A stretch of DNA of 11,189 nt from JBCBJZ01 sp038522635 (GCA_038522635.1 JBCBJZ010000123.1:1-11189), one strand, 5' to 3'. Numbered from the stretch's first letter, positions 1 through 7,852 are shown. Notes: a model not told the origin generated them from the letters alone. Program-made: numbers and translations.

Positions 1-1
1 G

Positions 2-1027
2 CTGACCGGCGGCGTCATCGCGCTCGATGCGAAAACCAGCCTGCGCGGCCAGGCGAACCGCGACACAACCTTCGTGCTCTATGCGGCAACGAACACCGAC
101 ACCGAGCCCGACAACCCGACCGGCCAACCGCTCGTCGTCACGACGCGAGGGCAGTCGCATCTGGGCGTGGGCCCGGGCCGCTATATCGTGACAGCGCGGC
201 GCGGGATCGTGCGGCGCGCCAAGCTGGTGGAGGTCTCATCGGGCAGCGTGGCAGCGCTGAGCTTCATCTTCAACACCGGTCTGCTGCGGTTGACCGCAAC
301 GGGGATGCCGCCGCGCGATGCGTCCGCGCTGAAGCCCCAATTTCGTGTGCTCGAAGCCGATCCCGATGCACCGGGCGGCTTGCGTGAGGTTGCACGGGCC
401 AGCGGTGAAAGAGCGACGCTGACGCTACCAGCCGGAAGCTACACAATCGAAGCGCGGTTAGGCGCGGTGCAGGTCCGCCAGCGGGTGGCGGTCCAGTCGG
501 GGGCCGATCTGAGCGAACGGATCAACCTGCGCGCCACCGGCGTCACGCTTAATGTGACGCTGCCTGCTCCGCTGCGCGCGCTGAACCTGCCGATCTCACA
601 CCGCATTTACGCCGCCGCCGGCACCAAGGCGCTGATCGCACGCACGAACCGGCCGCGCCCGACCTTGACGTTGCCCGCGGCGCGCTACCGCATTGAGACA
701 CAGATCGGCAACGCCAATGTCCGTCATAACATCGACGTCGATCTGACCGATGGCACAGCGCGCAACGTGACGATCACGCCGCTTGCAGGACTGGTGCGCT
801 TGTCGATGGAGACCGCGCCTGGCCAACTGCCGGCAGGTGACATCGTCTGGATGATCAACGATCTTGCCGGGCGAACGTTGTGGCAAAGCGGTGAAGCCTC
901 GCCGACAACGGCTTTGGCCCCGGGCCGCTACGCGGTGCGGGCGGAGACGCTACGGGGTGAGGTGACGCAGGAGTTTGAGGTTCTGGCCGGGCAACGCAGG
1001 CGCATCGCGTTGCAGGCGCCGCGCTGA
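2..1027 (+). CDS. Tandem-repeat beta-rich protein, 5'-truncated by window edge (unknown function)
   Basis: I do not recognise this protein. The reading frame is open from base 2 without a stop, so the gene starts upstream; an internal GTG at 74 is not a convincing start because it cuts into the first repeat. The visible 341 residues divide into four units of about 80-90 residues, beginning near bases 2, 278, 539 and 788. Each opens with a Gly plus alternating hydrophobics (GLLRL, GVTLNV, GLVRL). Each carries a late signature of the form L-x-P-[AG]-x-Y-x-V/I-x-A, seen as GPGRYIVTA, LPAGSYTIEA, LPAARYRIET and LAPGRYAVRA, then a Gly and a basic-flanked strand. This pattern suggests small beta-sandwich domains, loosely reminiscent of PEGA or carboxypeptidase-regulatory-like folds, but that is inference. 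I see no cysteine and no catalytic motif. The next gene encodes a protein with the same repeat and a signal peptide, so export is likely here too. Confidence 0.75.
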   Translation: MTGGVIALDAKTSLRGQANRDTTFVLYAATNTDTEPDNPTGQPLVVTTRGQSHLGVGPGRYIVTARRGIVRRAKLVEVSSGSVAALSFIFNTGLLRLTATGMPPRDASALKPQFRVLEADPDAPGGLREVARASGERATLTLPAGSYTIEARLGAVQVRQRVAVQSGADLSERINLRATGVTLNVTLPAPLRALNLPISHRIYAAAGTKALIARTNRPRPTLTLPAARYRIETQIGNANVRHNIDVDLTDGTARNVTITPLAGLVRLSMETAPGQLPAGDIVWMINDLAGRTLWQSGEASPTTALAPGRYAVRAETLRGEVTQEFEVLAGQRRRIALQAPR

Positions 1028-1050
1028 TCGCGTGGATGAGCCCGCGGCAG

Positions 1051-1093
1051 GTTGAACGAGGGCTGTTGAACGAGGGCAGTGTTGAACGAGGGC
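1051..1093. repeat. Three direct copies of a 13-nt unit GTTGAACGAGGGC
   Basis: Perfect copies lie at 1051-1063, 1065-1077 and 1081-1093, with start-to-start spacings of 14 and 16 nt. They sit in the 213-bp gap between the two repeat-protein genes, about 25 bp after the first stop codon and about 150 bp before the next start. The spacing is not exactly constant, so this is either slippage-type duplication with small indels or an iterated protein-binding site. The rest of the gap shows no clear gene, terminator or promoter. Confidence 0.85.
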
Positions 1094-1240
1094 CACAGCG
1101 CATGACGCGCCTGATCGTGTACCACAAACACGGCCGTTCGTTCGCCTATGCCAGGGCACCGCATCACACGTGTTGATCATGTGGGCCAAGCGCGCGCACG
1201 CGGTTGATCGCCGGTTGTTGAAATGTAGCGAGAGGGTCGC

Positions 1241-2392
1241 GTGGCCATGGGCGCCGCCGCACGAAGATCGTTGATGGTTGATGCAGCAGGGTTTGGCCGG
1301 CGCGTTTTAGGGCTGCCGCGCATCCTTAGGCTGTCGCGCCTCTTGACGCTACTGCGCCCGCTAGCGCCGCCTCGGGCCGCGCCAGCACTGAGCGCACCCC
1401 TGCTGTTCGCCTTTGCCATCACGATCGCGCTGCCGTCGCCTCAGGCGTGGTCGCAGGCCAAACGCAACGACCGTGTCCCGGCAAGCGCCTGGCCGACCAC
1501 CGAAGTCCCCGCCCCACCGACCGACATCACGCCCAAGATCACCGTTCCCAATTCCTGGGCGACGGTTCCCAACACCACCGTGGTGCCCCGCCGCAAGCCC
1601 AAGGCTGCGCCACCGACCTCGACCAACGGGCGCATGCGCGTGACATTCAAAGCGCAGCTCGTTGAGAACGGCGACCAAATCTCAAAGGGGCTCGTGTGGC
1701 ATGTGTTCCGGAAAGCGAAACGCAAGGAACGCGCACCGATCCTCCTTGGCACCTATAAGAAGCCGACGCCCAAGGTCAGCCTGACGCCTGGCACCTACGT
1801 CGTGAACGCAGCCTTCGGACGCGCCAACCTCACCCGCGTGATCGAAGTGAAAGCCGATACGCCACCGGTGCAAGTCTTCACGCTTAATGCTGGCGGCCTG
1901 CAGGTGAAGGCGCTGCTCGCCAAGGACCAACCGGGCAACATCGCCCGTGTGCGCTACGACATCTACTCCGATGAGCGCGACCGCTTCGGTGCTCTTACCA
2001 AGGTCATGACAGGCGCCAAACCCGGCGTCATCGTCCGTCTCAACGCCGGCATCTACCGCATCGTTTCAACCTACGGCGATGCGAACGCGCAGGTGCGCAG
2101 CGACCTTGCGGTAGAAGCGGGAAAGCTGACCGTTGCGGTGATCAACCACAACGCGGCCCGCATCACCTTCAAGCTGGTCAACAAGCGCGGTGGCGACACG
2201 CTGGCGGGGACCCGCTGGACGATCACGACGCCCAAGGGCAAATTGGTGAAAGAGAGTTTCGGCGCTTTGCCGACACACATTCTGGCGGCTGGCACGTATG
2301 TCTTGGTGGCGCGCAACGGAACGCGCACGATCAAGCGGCAGTTCACCGCTGGCCCCGGTGACGTCGCCGAGGTTGAGATCATCGCCAACTGA
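1241..2392 (+). CDS. Exported tandem-repeat beta-rich protein, paralogue of the upstream gene (unknown function)
   Basis: An unrecognised protein of 383 residues. The GTG at 1241 is preceded by GAGG (1232-1235) at 5-nt spacing; ATG 1247 or ATG 1274 in the same frame are alternatives. After a long Arg-rich n-region, residues about 48-64 form a hydrophobic stretch, followed by a likely signal peptidase site after AWSQA (residue 73), so the product is probably periplasmic or surface exposed. Residues about 74-128 are a Pro/Thr-rich linker. Then come three repeats, at about 130-217, 218-305 and 306-383. They share the signature seen in the neighbour: LTPGTYVVNA, LNAGIYRIVS and LAAGTYVLVA, each followed by a Gly-containing turn and a basic strand. 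I see no cysteine, enzyme motif or C-terminal anchor. The two genes lie in tandem on the same strand, suggesting local duplication. A structural, binding or scaffolding role is possible but not shown. Confidence 0.8.
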   Translation: MAMGAAARRSLMVDAAGFGRRVLGLPRILRLSRLLTLLRPLAPPRAAPALSAPLLFAFAITIALPSPQAWSQAKRNDRVPASAWPTTEVPAPPTDITPKITVPNSWATVPNTTVVPRRKPKAAPPTSTNGRMRVTFKAQLVENGDQISKGLVWHVFRKAKRKERAPILLGTYKKPTPKVSLTPGTYVVNAAFGRANLTRVIEVKADTPPVQVFTLNAGGLQVKALLAKDQPGNIARVRYDIYSDERDRFGALTKVMTGAKPGVIVRLNAGIYRIVSTYGDANAQVRSDLAVEAGKLTVAVINHNAARITFKLVNKRGGDTLAGTRWTITTPKGKLVKESFGALPTHILAAGTYVLVARNGTRTIKRQFTAGPGDVAEVEIIAN

Positions 2393-2403
2393 CCTCGAAA
2401 AAT

Positions 2404-2416
2404 GTGCCTGGGGCAC
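2404..2416. other. Small hairpin just after the repeat-protein stop codon
   Basis: GTGCC (2404-2408) and GGCAC (2412-2416) form a perfect 5-bp stem with a TGG loop, 12 nt after the stop codon of the upstream gene. No T-run follows, so it is at best a weak or Rho-assisted 3' end signal. Confidence 0.25.
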
Positions 2417-2422
2417 TCAGGC

Positions 2423-2448
2423 GGCGTGGGATGATGGGCGTGGGATGA
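2423..2448. repeat. Tandem duplication of a 12-nt unit GGCGTGGGATGA
   Basis: Perfect copies lie at 2423-2434 and 2437-2448, separated by TG (period 14 nt). They are in the 156-bp gap before the cystathionine beta-lyase gene, about 100 bp ahead of its start. No known operator is recognised. Replication slippage is the simplest explanation. Confidence 0.8.
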
Positions 2449-2548
2449 CCTTCGGCGGCGTCGCAGCGAACCCGTCCGCTTTCACCGACACGTCAGCCCC
2501 GCCATTTAGCCCCACTATCGCACGCTCATCCCCACCGAAAGGACGCCT

Positions 2549-3772
2549 GTGACCGATCACGACGCCAACGGCCAGCCGATCGTACATCCCAACGCAGCCA
2601 CCGACGATGGCGCACCCCGTCCGGCCACCGACCTTGTGCACCACGGTCGCCACCCGCAAGAACAGCACGGCTTCGTCAACCCGCCGGTGTACCGCGGCTC
2701 CACCGTGCTCTTTCCCACCATGGCGAAGCTCGAAACGGGCGACCAACCCTACCGCTACGGGCGCCTTGGAACGCCGACCACGCAAGCGCTCGAGACGTTG
2801 ATCGCGAAGGTGGAGGGTGGTGATCTCACCTGCCTGACGCCGTCGGGCTTGGGCGCTGTCACCAACGCGATGCTCGCTTTTGTGACGACCGGCGACCACA
2901 TCCTTGTGACCGATAGTGTGTACGCGCCCACCCGTCGCTTTTGCGATGGCGTGCTGAAGCGGCTCGGCGTTGAGACGACCTATTACGACCCGCTGATCGG
3001 TGCTGACATCACGCGTCTCTTTCGCGACAACACCGCGTTCGTGTTCACAGAATCACCCGGTTCGCAAACCTTCGAGATGCAGGACATCCCAGCGATCGCA
3101 GCCGCTGCACGGGCGCGTAACATCTGGGTGTTGATGGACAACACGTGGGCGAGCCCGCACTTTTTCAAGCCCTTCAAACACGGCGTCGATGTCTCGATCC
3201 AGGCGGCCACCAAGTACATTGTAGGCCACGCCGATGCGATGCTGGGCTCGATCACAGCTAGCGCGCGCGCGGCATCGCGGGTGCAGGAGGCCTGCCGCTT
3301 GCTTGGCAACAACCCCGGCAGCGAAGAGGTCTATCTCGGCCTGCGCGGCATGCGTACGCTCGATGTGCGGTTGGAGAAGCACATGCGTTCCGGCCTCGCG
3401 ATGGCGCGCTGGCTCAGCGATCGTCCTGAAGTTGCACGCGTGATGCATCCAGGTTTGCCAGAGGCGCCCGGCCACGCGCTCTGGCAACGCGATTTCGAAG
3501 GCGCATCAGGCCTCTTCGGCTTCACCTTGCAGCCTCGTTTTGCCAAGCCCGCGGTGGCCGCCATGCTGGACGGGCTCAAGCTGTTCGGCATGGGCTACTC
3601 GTGGGGCGGTTTTGAAAGCCTACTCATCCCGTTCGACCCGCGCAGCTATCGCACCGCCACCACGTGGGACGAACCGGGCCAGGCGTTACGCATTCACGTG
3701 GGTCTTGAAGATATCGCCGATCTCAAGGCTGACCTTGAAGCCGGCTTCGCGCGCATGAACGCGATGACGTGA
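2549..3772 (+). CDS. metC: Cystathionine beta-lyase (PLP-dependent)
   Basis: Cleaves cystathionine to homocysteine, pyruvate and ammonia in cytosolic methionine synthesis. The 407 residues match the usual length of the Cys/Met-metabolism PLP family. Visible features: Y70-G-R72 in the PLP-phosphate/subunit-contact segment; SGLGAVTNAML (99-109); D197 in DNTW, contacting the pyridine nitrogen; the Schiff-base lysine K222 in the ATKYIVGHADAMLGS block; and R381 in RIHVGLED for substrate carboxylate binding. The SWGGFESL block (351-358) matches the active-site Trp segment typical of beta-lyases and favours this call over cystathionine gamma-synthase. The GTG start at 2549 has AAGGA (2539-2543) 5 nt upstream. 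The gene converges on the aminotransferase with a 34-bp gap in which I see no terminator hairpin. Confidence is high for the family and good for beta-lyase specificity. Confidence 0.93.
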   Translation: MTDHDANGQPIVHPNAATDDGAPRPATDLVHHGRHPQEQHGFVNPPVYRGSTVLFPTMAKLETGDQPYRYGRLGTPTTQALETLIAKVEGGDLTCLTPSGLGAVTNAMLAFVTTGDHILVTDSVYAPTRRFCDGVLKRLGVETTYYDPLIGADITRLFRDNTAFVFTESPGSQTFEMQDIPAIAAAARARNIWVLMDNTWASPHFFKPFKHGVDVSIQAATKYIVGHADAMLGSITASARAASRVQEACRLLGNNPGSEEVYLGLRGMRTLDVRLEKHMRSGLAMARWLSDRPEVARVMHPGLPEAPGHALWQRDFEGASGLFGFTLQPRFAKPAVAAMLDGLKLFGMGYSWGGFESLLIPFDPRSYRTATTWDEPGQALRIHVGLEDIADLKADLEAGFARMNAMT

Positions 3773-3806
3773 AGCGGCCGTTCGCGCAAATTCAGACCAA
3801 GAGCGA

Positions 3807-5075
3807 TCAGCGTTTCAGCGCGTCCCAGTCGCCAAGCCGGTCCAGCCCCTCAGCGATATGCGCGGTATCGCGCGCGAACGAGAAGCGCACGAACCGGTGC
3901 CCGCGTGCGGCATCGAAATCCAGCCCTGGTGTCACCGCGACACCGGTCTCGTGCAACATGCGTTGCGCAAAGGCGAGCGCATCATCACTGAACGCGCTCA
4001 CATCGGCGTAGAGATAAAACGCGCCATCGCTCGGCACGAGGTCGGTGAAACCCAACGTCGGCAGGCGCTCCAACAGCATCGACCGGTTGGCCGCGTACAC
4101 CGCGCGATTGGCTTCCAATTCGTCGATGCCGTCAAAGGCGCCAAGCGCTGCGTGCTGCGAAATCGCTGGCGCACAGATGAAGAGGTTTTGCGCCAGCCGC
4201 TCGACAGTGCGGATCAACACCTCCGGCACCACCATCCAGCCAACGCGCCAGCCGGTCATCGAGAAGTATTTCGAGAAGCTATTGATGATGATCACGTCCT
4301 GCGAGGTTGCAAGCGCGGTCTGGGCGGCCGTGTCGAAATGCAGACCGTGGTAAATTTCATCGGAGATAAACCACAGCCCCTCGTGCCCACACCAGGTGAT
4401 GAGCGCCTGCAAACGTTCTGCGCTCAGCATGGTCCCGGTCGGATTGTTGGGGCTGGCAAGCAGAAGACCGCGCAGCGGCGAGGTCGCATGGCTTTGGGCA
4501 AGGCGCTCAATGTCGGGCATCCAACGCGTTGAAGCATCGGTTTCCAAGGCCATCGGCTGTTGGCCGAGTGCGCTTAGGATGTGGCGGTAGCAGGGGTAGC
4601 CAGGTGACGGGAGGGCCACCCGGTCGCCGACATCGAACGCGGCGAGGAAGGCGAGCGTGAAGGCAGCCGACGATCCATTCGTGATGACGATGCGCTGCGG
4701 GGAGACGCTCACGCCGTACCAATCCTGGTAGAGCTGCGCGATGCGTTCGCGCAAAGCCGGCATGCCCGTGGCAAGCGTGTAGCCGAGCGGATCGCTATCA
4801 AGTGCTGAGCGCGCCCGGGCAAGGGCTGCCGCCGGGGCCTTCGTGGAGGGTTGCCCCACTTCCAGGTGGATCACCTTGTGGCCTTCAGCTTCACGGGCCG
4901 CGGCGCTGCGCATCACGTCCATCACGATGAACGGATCGATGTCGCTACGTTGGGCAGCGCGCAGGGCTGAACGCGCGCGCTCTGCCGTCGAGGCATCGGC
5001 GGTTGGTGCATCAGCAGATGCTAGGGGAGCGGCTGCAAGATCTGTGGCGCTCGCCTGATGTGGCTCATCGGCCAT
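3807..5075 (-). CDS. Class I/II PLP-dependent aminotransferase (substrate uncertain)
   Basis: A 422-residue fold-type I aminotransferase of the aspartate/aromatic-type group (COG0436-like). Motifs in order: GQPSTKAP (74-81), the GYTLATGMPALRE substrate region (98-110), SPNNPTG (208-214) with the PLP-binding Asn, D239 and Y242 in SDEIYHG, the Schiff-base lysine K269 in NSFSKYFSMTGWRVGW, and R397 in RFVRFSF, the expected alpha-carboxylate-binding Arg. It should transfer amino groups between amino acids and 2-oxo acids in the cytosol; the actual amino acid cannot be read from the sequence. Residues about 9-43 form an Ala-rich, low-complexity N-terminal extension before the conserved core. The ATG (complement of 5073-5075) has a purine-rich AGGGAGA about 9 nt upstream on the minus strand. 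The gene is convergent with metC and divergent from the protease gene. Confidence 0.9.
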   Translation of the reverse strand: MADEPHQASATDLAAAPLASADAPTADASTAERARSALRAAQRSDIDPFIVMDVMRSAAAREAEGHKVIHLEVGQPSTKAPAAALARARSALDSDPLGYTLATGMPALRERIAQLYQDWYGVSVSPQRIVITNGSSAAFTLAFLAAFDVGDRVALPSPGYPCYRHILSALGQQPMALETDASTRWMPDIERLAQSHATSPLRGLLLASPNNPTGTMLSAERLQALITWCGHEGLWFISDEIYHGLHFDTAAQTALATSQDVIIINSFSKYFSMTGWRVGWMVVPEVLIRTVERLAQNLFICAPAISQHAALGAFDGIDELEANRAVYAANRSMLLERLPTLGFTDLVPSDGAFYLYADVSAFSDDALAFAQRMLHETGVAVTPGLDFDAARGHRFVRFSFARDTAHIAEGLDRLGDWDALKR

Positions 5076-5446
5076 GGTGCGTGGTCTCCCTGGTGATGTC
5101 GCGGGTCAAGCTAACATGGTTCGCGCCGGGGATTGTGCCGTCGTTCGCGGCCTGGTCGGTCTGCCGTTCATTACGCGCATGGGGCGCTTCCACCTAAGCG
5201 GGGAACCCTACGTGGACAAATGGAAAGGCTGTCGCCCGAAATCGGCCATCGACGGGCCACATTCTCAAGGTCAAGCGTGCGCCGGGCCGTGCGACGTCGC
5301 CCGCGTCATGGTCGCGTTGCGTTTGCACCTATGGTAGGCAACAGGCGTGTGTCTGCCGCTCCAGAAGCGCTGGAGCCTCAGAATCGCTGGCGCCGCGGCT
5401 CGTCTATGCCGTTGTTCAGCCGAAGCTTTAAGGGAATGAGAACGCA
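5076..5446. other. 371-bp divergent intergenic region
   Basis: This gap lies between the 5' ends of the minus-strand aminotransferase and the plus-strand protease, so it must hold promoters for both. I see no convincing -35/-10 pair, no known operator and no RNA gene. The only structured element noticed is the 7-bp inverted repeat at 5358-5376. Short open frames across it have no recognisable protein features. Confidence 0.6.
5358..5376. promoter_or_regulatory. Inverted repeat upstream of the M48 protease gene
   Basis: GCTCCAG (5358-5364) and CTGGAGC (5370-5376) are perfect complements around a 5-nt AAGCG centre, 70 nt before the protease start. It could be an operator half-site pair or a small leader hairpin. 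No T-run follows, so it is not an intrinsic terminator. Function is unknown. Confidence 0.35.
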
Positions 5447-6865
5447 ATGGGTCGCTCCGTTGCCGCAAGCACAACCCACCTCGCTTTTAGCCGGCCGCAC
5501 GGCGTAGCCCGGACGCTAGGTCTCGGCCTTATGGCAGGCGCGGTGACGGTGGCGACGTTCGCGGCACCGCAGGCCCGCGCGCAGGGCTTGCCCCTTATCC
5601 GCGACACCGAAATCGAGAACCTGCTGCGTGACTATTCGCGGCCCATTTTCCGCGCCGCCGGCCTCGACCGTCAGCGCATCCGCATGCGCATCGTGCGGGC
5701 TGACAATTTCAACGCGTTCGTCGCCGATGGCCGCAACGTCTTCATCAACACGGGCACCCTCGTCCAGTCGAACACGCCCAACCAGGTGATCGGCGTCATC
5801 GCGCACGAGACCGGACATATTGCCGGCTCGCACCTTGCCAACCTGCGCCAGCGCATCGCGCGCGACCAGACGCGCAGTTTGCTGCTGCGGATCTTGGGCA
5901 TCGGGCTGATGGTAGCGGGCGGCGCTGCAGGCAACGAGGATTTGGGCGGTGCCGGTCGTGGCGTCACGGCGGGCGGGGATGCGCTGCTGCTGCGCTCTTT
6001 GCTGCAACACCGGCGCTGGCAGGAATCAGCCGCGGACCAGGCTGCCCTGGGCTATCTGGAGCGTACCGGCCAATCGGGCCTTGGCATGCTGCAAACGTTC
6101 AAGCGGTTCGCCGATCAGGAGCTCGCCACGCTCGATGGCCGCTTCCAAGACCCCTTCATGCGCAGCCATCCTGCGCCACGCGCGCGCATCGCGAGGCTGA
6201 CCCGCGCGGTTCGCGCCAGCCGCTTTTACAAGCGCCGTGACCCACCCCAACTGCTGCTGCGCCACAACTTGATGCGCGCAAAAATCCGGGGCTACATCGA
6301 TCCACCCTACGCTACACTCAACCTTTACCGAGGGAAACAGACGCTGCCCGCGCGCTACGGCCGCGCGATTGCGCACTACTTCAGCGGCAACCTCCGCCGC
6401 GCGGTTCAGGAGGCTGACAAGCTGATCGCCGCGCAGCCGAAGAACCCGTTTTTCCACGAGGTGAAAGGCGACTTTTACTTGCGCTCGGGACAATACGCGC
6501 TCGCCATCCCCTCGCTGGAGCGCGCCTACAAGCTGTCGAAACGGGCCACGCTGATCGGCATCAAGCTCGGCAAGGCGCTGCAGGCATCCAACCGCGGGCC
6601 CAAGGCGACCAAACGGGCGGTGCGACTGATCGAACGTGCGATCCTTGTCGATCCCTATCCGGAGGGCTTTCGCATTCTCGCAACTGCGTTTTATCGCGCC
6701 GGCCGGCTGCCAGAGGCATTCCTCGCGCAGGCTCAGGCCGAGTTTCGCTCAGGCAACCTCAAGGGCGCAAAACGCTTTGCCCGCCGCGCGATCGTCAAAT
6801 TCAGACGGGGTTCACCCAAATGGTTGAAAGCTGACGATATCATCAAGTACCGCCCGCGCGGCTGA
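5447..6865 (+). CDS. BepA/YfgC-like periplasmic M48 metalloprotease with C-terminal TPR region
   Basis: A zinc metalloprotease of 472 residues, probably acting in the periplasm on outer-membrane proteins or their assembly machinery, as E. coli BepA does. An N-terminal hydrophobic stretch (about 22-40) ends in PQARA, giving a likely signal peptidase I site after residue 45. The catalytic HExxH is H120-E121-T-G-H124; the third zinc ligand is E193 in the WQESAADQAAL helix. H241 in SHPAPRARI corresponds by motif to the regulatory His of BepA (His-246 there). Residues about 250-300 are a basic linker, and about 303-455 are amphipathic helical pairs of TPR type (for example GDFYLRSGQYALAIPSLERAY). 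I see no cysteine. The ATG at 5447 has AGGGA at 5431-5435, spacing 11 nt. The exported oxidoreductase gene follows 162 bp after the stop codon. Family call is strong; the exact substrate is inferred. Confidence 0.92.
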   Translation: MGRSVAASTTHLAFSRPHGVARTLGLGLMAGAVTVATFAAPQARAQGLPLIRDTEIENLLRDYSRPIFRAAGLDRQRIRMRIVRADNFNAFVADGRNVFINTGTLVQSNTPNQVIGVIAHETGHIAGSHLANLRQRIARDQTRSLLLRILGIGLMVAGGAAGNEDLGGAGRGVTAGGDALLLRSLLQHRRWQESAADQAALGYLERTGQSGLGMLQTFKRFADQELATLDGRFQDPFMRSHPAPRARIARLTRAVRASRFYKRRDPPQLLLRHNLMRAKIRGYIDPPYATLNLYRGKQTLPARYGRAIAHYFSGNLRRAVQEADKLIAAQPKNPFFHEVKGDFYLRSGQYALAIPSLERAYKLSKRATLIGIKLGKALQASNRGPKATKRAVRLIERAILVDPYPEGFRILATAFYRAGRLPEAFLAQAQAEFRSGNLKGAKRFARRAIVKFRRGSPKWLKADDIIKYRPRG

Positions 6866-6876
6866 CGCTGCGGGCG
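6851..6876. other. GC-rich inverted repeat spanning the protease stop codon
   Basis: CGCCCGC (6851-6857) pairs perfectly with GCGGGCG (6870-6876) around a 12-nt loop containing the TGA at 6863-6865. There is no following T-run, so it is not a canonical terminator. It might attenuate or stabilise the 3' end, or arise by chance in GC-rich sequence. Confidence 0.25.
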
Positions 6877-7027
6877 CGTCGGGCGCTCTGTCGATCGCCT
6901 TCACGTTTCGCCGTCTGAACCCTCCATGCTGGTCCGAATACGCCTGGCCACGCCGTTCCCTCCCAGATTGCTGGAAGTTTCCTCCTTGGGCGCACCGCTC
7001 AGCCAACCGAAGAAAGCGACATTGACC

Positions 7028-7852
7028 ATGACCCGATTGAAAGCCCTCGCGCGCGTGCCAACCTTCGTCCGCACCGGCGCCGTCTGCGCGCTGCTCGGGG
7101 TCGGTGGTTTGCTCGCCTACGGCGCGGCGACGACGCCAGCGGCTCTGGCGCAAACCCAGGCCGGCCCGGTCGATGAAGCCCAGCGCAAGCAGATCGAGGG
7201 CATCATCCGCAACTATCTACTGAAGAACCCGCGCCTCATGCTCGAAGTGCAGCAGGCCCTACAGAAAGAGCTTGAGAAAGAGGAAGCCGCCCGCGCCAAG
7301 CTTGCGGTCAAGCAAAACGCAAACGAGATCTTCCGCAAAGCGAGTTCACCCGTGGCCGGCGACAAACAGGGCGACGTCACGATTGTCGAGTTTTTCGATT
7401 ACAATTGTGGCTACTGCAAACGTGCATTTACTGATCTTGCGGCTTACATGAAGACAGATTCCAAAGTACGGGTCGTCTTCAAAGAGCTGCCGATCCTGTC
7501 GCGCGGCTCGGAGGAAGCGGCGCGGGTCGCCCTCGCAGCAGGCCTTCAGGGCAAATACTGGGAAGTCCACCGCGATCTGTTGAACCTGCGCGGGCGCGCC
7601 GGTATGGCAAGCGCCCTGCGGATCGCCCAGCGCCACGGCCTCGATATGGCCAAGCTGCGCAAGGATCTGACCAACCCGGTCGTTGAAAAGGAGATCGCTG
7701 ACACCCGCGCGCTGGCCCAGCGCATGGGCATCAACGGCACCCCGCACTTCCTCGTGGGCGACCGGGCGATCGCGGGCGCGCCGCAGAACCTGCGCGATGT
7801 CTTCGCCAATCACGTGAAAGACCTGCGCAAAAACGGCTGCGACGTCTGCTAG
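7028..7852 (+). CDS. Exported DsbA/ScsC-like thiol:disulfide oxidoreductase
   Basis: Periplasmic thioredoxin-fold protein that makes or reshuffles disulfides in exported proteins. I chose ATG 7028 (274 residues) because it begins directly with a signal peptide: basic MTRLKALAR, hydrophobic core about 16-34, likely cleavage after PAALA (residue 41). The frame extends upstream to 6926, but those residues look like leader DNA. Residues about 48-105 are helical and charged (RNYLLKNPRLMLEVQQALQK), like the N-terminal oligomerisation segment of ScsC-type proteins. The thioredoxin fold follows: FFDYNCGYCKRAF with active-site C127-G-Y-C130, and the cis-Pro loop INGTPHF (P239). The chain ends in CDVC (C271, C274), a second CxxC at the extreme C-terminus. 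Dimer or trimer state, and whether it is an oxidase or an isomerase, cannot be decided here. A strong terminator follows 54 bp after the stop codon. Confidence 0.9.
   Translation: MTRLKALARVPTFVRTGAVCALLGVGGLLAYGAATTPAALAQTQAGPVDEAQRKQIEGIIRNYLLKNPRLMLEVQQALQKELEKEEAARAKLAVKQNANEIFRKASSPVAGDKQGDVTIVEFFDYNCGYCKRAFTDLAAYMKTDSKVRVVFKELPILSRGSEEAARVALAAGLQGKYWEVHRDLLNLRGRAGMASALRIAQRHGLDMAKLRKDLTNPVVEKEIADTRALAQRMGINGTPHFLVGDRAIAGAPQNLRDVFANHVKDLRKNGCDVC

Noticed and set aside
3858..4532. 224-codon open frame on the plus strand
   Set aside because: It lies wholly antisense to the aminotransferase, whose catalytic motifs are unmistakable; no domain or ribosome binding site supports it.
5074..5337. 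87-codon open frame in the divergent gap
   Set aside because: It starts on top of the aminotransferase start region, lacks a Shine-Dalgarno sequence and shows no protein-like features.
6926..7027. Extended N-terminus of the ScsC/DsbA-like protein
   Set aside because: The added residues precede a complete signal peptide that begins at ATG 7028, so this is more likely untranslated leader.
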